Shown one piece after another: positions 6,011 to 7,920 of a DNA stretch of 7,920 nt; within the stretch, counting starts at the first letter, position 1, and each line of letters opens with the position of its first letter. The DNA is from Actinomycetota bacterium (GTDB taxonomy: Bacteria > Actinomycetota > Rubrobacteria > Rubrobacterales > Rubrobacteraceae), in contig JAIVIG010000308.1 in assembly GCA_020200675.1 (NCBI GenBank), positions 2,839-10,758 on the forward strand, written 5' to 3'. Under the pieces are notes generated by a model that was not told where the DNA came from, did not search any database, and saw only the letters and a list, made by a program, of their open reading frames with translations. A program made the position numbers and the translations under genes.

Positions 6011-7388
6011 CCAGGACCTCCACCGCTTCCAGGATCGCCTCCTCGTCCCCGTCGAGGAGCGTCCGCACGTCTAACCAGAGCCTCTCTTCGCCCACGCGGC
6101 CGATCACCGGCGGCTCCGCCACGCGTAGCTGCTCCGCCAGAACTTCTGCCTCGCCCGCTTCGTCCTTTAGGCGCACGGCGTAGGACGGTATCTCGTAGAG
6201 AGGCAACGTTCCTCCGCCGCTGCGGGCGACCGAGGGTACGACGTCTATAGAGAGGTTCGGAGCGACCTGCACGAGCTTCCCGGCCAGTTGGTTTGCCTTC
6301 TCTCTCATCTCCTCCGCTGGGGCATGGAGCATCCTCACGGTCGGGAGCTCATTCCCCGCCGTCCCCTCCAGGTAGGCGGCCAGGGTAGCTTCGAGGGCAG
6401 CGAGGCAGAGCTTGTCGGCGCGCAGGGCGCGGGCGAGTGGGTGGCGGCGCATGCCGGAGATCCAGCGCGCAGAGCCGACGGCGATCCCGGCTTGCGGACC
6501 GCCGAGGAGCTTGTCTCCCGAGAAGATGGTGAGCGCGGCCTCGTCCCGGATCGCCGCCTCCACCCTGGGCTCGTCGCTTATCGGCAGCAATGCCCCGCTC
6601 CCCACGTCGGCCACTACCGGCGGCCCCAGAGTCGAGAGTTCGGCGACTCCGACGGACTCGGTGAAGCCTTGTATCTCGAAGTTGCTCGGGTGGACCCACA
6701 GGATCGCGCGGGTGTTCTCGTTTATCGCCCTCTCGTAGTCCGAGAGGCGGGTGCGGTTCGTGGTGCCTATCTCGCGCAGGCGAGCGCCGGAGAGCTCCAG
6801 CACCTCCGGGATGCGGAAGCCGCCCCCGATCTCTATGAGCTGGCCGCGCGAGACGATCACCTCCGGCTCGCCGGACGCATCGGCATCTTCTTCATCGGAC
6901 CTCCCGGCGACCACCGCCGAGAGGGCGAGCAGGGTAGCGCCAGCGCAGTTGTTCACCACCAACGCATCCTCGGCACCGGTGAGCTCTTTGAGGAGCGGCA
7001 CCGCGTGATCGTAGCGCGAGCCCCGCTTGCCGGCGGAGATGTCGTACTCCAGGTTCGAGTAGGAGGTAGCCGCCTCGACCGCCGCCTCGACCGCCCGCTC
7101 CGAGAGCACCGACCGGCCCAGGTTGGTGTGCAGAACCACGCCCGTCGCGTTCACCACACGACGGAGCCCACGTCCTTCGAGGAGCTCCGCGGCCACGGCG
7201 AGCACGGTCTCCCCGGAGATCTTGGGGTCTGCGCCGGCCAGGATCTCCCGTCGCGCCCTCCCCAACGCCTCCCGAACGGCGGCGGTGGTCGCCTTCGCGC
7301 CGTGGCGCGAGACGAGGACTTCGGCGGCGGGCTCCCGCAGCACGGCATCCACGGCCGGCAGGCCCCTCAACAGCTCCCTCTTCTCCAT
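6003..7388 (-). CDS. selA: L-seryl-tRNA(Sec) selenium transferase SelA
   Basis: SelA is the bacterial PLP enzyme that converts Ser-tRNA-Sec to Sec-tRNA-Sec with selenophosphate; the E. coli enzyme is a large homodecamer. From the ATG at 7388 the protein has 461 residues (463 in E. coli). The N-terminal LLRGLPAVDAVL region matches the family's tRNA-binding domain. VVNATGVVLHTNLGRS (about 78-93), VVNNCAGATLLAL (144-156), GTTNRTRLSDY (208-218) and the PLP-lysine segment FSGDKLLGGPQAG (289-301, Lys293) are characteristic. Starts at 7406 (TTG) and 7397 (ATG) are in frame. I prefer 7388 because the family alignment begins there and GAGGG lies 9 bases upstream, whereas it abuts the ATG at 7397. The stop is UGA, inside the start of selB. 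It is the first gene of the selA-selB-tRNA-Sec unit and is divergent from the gene at 7500. Confidence 0.95.
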   Translation of the reverse strand: MEKRELLRGLPAVDAVLREPAAEVLVSRHGAKATTAAVREALGRARREILAGADPKISGETVLAVAAELLEGRGLRRVVNATGVVLHTNLGRSVLSERAVEAAVEAATSYSNLEYDISAGKRGSRYDHAVPLLKELTGAEDALVVNNCAGATLLALSAVVAGRSDEEDADASGEPEVIVSRGQLIEIGGGFRIPEVLELSGARLREIGTTNRTRLSDYERAINENTRAILWVHPSNFEIQGFTESVGVAELSTLGPPVVADVGSGALLPISDEPRVEAAIRDEAALTIFSGDKLLGGPQAGIAVGSARWISGMRRHPLARALRADKLCLAALEATLAAYLEGTAGNELPTVRMLHAPAEEMREKANQLAGKLVQVAPNLSIDVVPSVARSGGGTLPLYEIPSYAVRLKDEAGEAEVLAEQLRVAEPPVIGRVGEERLWLDVRTLLDGDEEAILEAVEVLDG

Positions 7389-7405
7389 CTCTAGCATCCC
7401 TCGCA

Positions 7406-7411
7406 AGTATA
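7406..7411 (-). promoter_or_regulatory. candidate -10 element for selA
   Basis: TATACT on the minus strand stands out in GC-rich sequence just before selA. A start about 7 bases downstream would fall at 7399-7398, giving a leader of about 10 bases to the ATG at 7388, or a leaderless message from the ATG at 7397. No good -35 is seen at the expected distance. Confidence 0.35.
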
Positions 7412-7499
7412 ACCCGGGGTAGTCGTACGGAGGCGACGCCGAACCCCTGTGCTACACTGGCGCGGTCAAGCCACGTGCGCCGAGGGGAGTGCCTGAGAG

Positions 7500-7793
7500 T
7501 TGGGCGAAGGGTCGACAAAATTCCTTGTCGGGACGGCCGTAGGGGCCACCACCGGCTTCGCCGTCGGCTTCTTCGCCGCCACCCCCACGGCTCGCTCCGC
7601 CGGCAAATCCACCCTGGGCAGCCTCGGCGACGCGGCCCGCTTCGTTGGCCAAACCGCCATCCGCGCCGTCGACGGCCTCGGCCTCGTCCTCGAGTCCGGC
7701 TACACGCGAGTCCGCGGCCGGGAGAAGTACCTCGAACAAGAGATAGAGGAACTGCGCGAGCAGATCACGCGCTTAGAGCAACGCGTCGACTAA
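7500..7793 (+). CDS. small membrane-anchored coiled-coil protein, YtxH-like in layout
   Basis: The 97-residue product begins with a Gly/Ala-rich hydrophobic segment (about 7-27, FLVGTAVGATTGFAVGFFAA), followed by a polar linker and an amphipathic helix. The end is strongly heptad-like and charged (about 72-96, REKYLEQEIEELREQITRLEQ), which suggests a coiled coil. The overall layout resembles YtxH-type small stress-associated proteins, but there is no catalytic motif and I assign no function. TTG at 7500 is the first start after an in-frame TGA (7494-7496), and GAGGGGAG at 7482-7489 precedes it by 10 bases. TACACT at 7453-7458 is a possible -10. The gene is divergent from selA with about 110 bases between them, and an insertion-sequence end begins 10 bases after its TAA. 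Confidence 0.75.
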   Translation: MGEGSTKFLVGTAVGATTGFAVGFFAATPTARSAGKSTLGSLGDAARFVGQTAIRAVDGLGLVLESGYTRVRGREKYLEQEIEELREQITRLEQRVD

Positions 7794-7802
7794 CCTGTGG
7801 AG

Positions 7803-7920
7803 TGAACCCCTGTCACCGGACAACTCCGTTAGTCAACTTCTCCATGAATCGGATGTAGAGTTCGATCCGGATGAAGGAGAAGAGATTGAGGAGAAACCAC
7901 ACCAGAGAGTTCAAGTTAGA
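7803..7920 (+). mobile_element. left end of an IS3-family insertion sequence (cut by window edge)
   Basis: Starting at 7803 is TGAACCCCTGTCACCGGACA, which has the TGAACC...CCGGACA look of IS3-family terminal inverted repeats. OrfA-like coding begins 68 bases inside, a normal distance for this family. The right end, the target duplication and the transposase core are outside the window, so intactness and insertion site cannot be checked. The sequence here is noticeably more AT-rich than its neighbours. Confidence 0.55.
7871..7920 (+). CDS. IS3-family transposase OrfA, N-terminal fragment (runs off the window)
   Basis: Sixteen codons from the ATG at 7871 read MKEKRLRRNHTREFKL. This is the typical basic start of IS3-family OrfA proteins (K-x-R-R-x-H-[ST]-x-EFK-x-E), which leads into the helix-turn-helix that binds the element's ends. 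In intact elements OrfA is followed by an overlapping OrfB with the DDE catalytic domain, joined to it by a -1 frameshift. No strong ribosome site is seen. The call rests on a short motif plus the repeat-like end upstream. Confidence 0.6.
   Translation, partial: MKEKRLRRNHTREFKL

Noticed and set aside
6288..7394. Long plus-strand frame (368 codons) opposite selA
   Set aside because: It is the complement of clear selA coding sequence, an expected product of GC-rich codon use.
7813..7920. Minus-strand open frame entering from the right edge (35 codons, hydrophobic)
   Set aside because: It lies antisense to the IS3-like end and OrfA start, which have specific motifs; the minus frame has none I recognise.

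Overview
The window is GC-rich with dense, short-spaced genes. Its centre is a complete bacterial selenocysteine-insertion locus on the minus strand: selA, selB and a tRNA-Sec gene, in that order of transcription. The GC-rich codon use, the general feel of the proteins and the short AGCTGTCAGC-type intergenic repeats suggest an actinobacterium of the Rubrobacter kind. That placement is an inference from pattern memory, not from a search.

Layout. Positions 1-1010 look like rearranged sequence. A C-terminal sulfatase remnant (minus) and the C-terminal half of an FAD/NAD(P)H ferric-reductase-like flavoprotein (plus) are joined head to head near position 385, so both lack their N-termini. A 30-residue single-pass membrane ORF follows the flavoprotein remnant. 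Positions 1150-1827 (minus) encode an integral-membrane isoprenylcysteine-carboxyl-methyltransferase-like enzyme. The 257 bases at 1828-2084 show nothing I can support. Positions 2085-2747 (minus) encode a CBS-CBS-ACT sensor protein. It is divergent from a zinc-free quinone-oxidoreductase-type dehydrogenase (2903-3892, plus). Their shared upstream region holds a perfect 10-bp inverted repeat. A 150-base block of hairpins and short repeats (3872-4041) then separates the dehydrogenase from the convergent sel locus.

sel locus, 4046-7388 (minus). SelA converts Ser-tRNA-Sec to Sec-tRNA-Sec using selenophosphate. SelB is the dedicated elongation factor that brings Sec-tRNA-Sec to UGA codons carrying a SECIS hairpin. 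The tRNA has the UCA anticodon. selA and selB overlap by 8 bases, and the tRNA starts 28 bases after selB, so one transcript could carry all three. No selD and no recognisable selenoprotein gene lies in the window, so the clients are elsewhere. The tRNA is the most unusual item: its 8-bp acceptor stem sits on a 4-bp T stem with one bulged C, instead of the usual bacterial 8+5 arrangement.

Right end. Divergent from selA is a small membrane/coiled-coil protein (7500-7793). Ten bases after its stop codon begins what looks like the left end of an IS3-family insertion sequence, with the first 16 codons of its OrfA, cut by the window edge.
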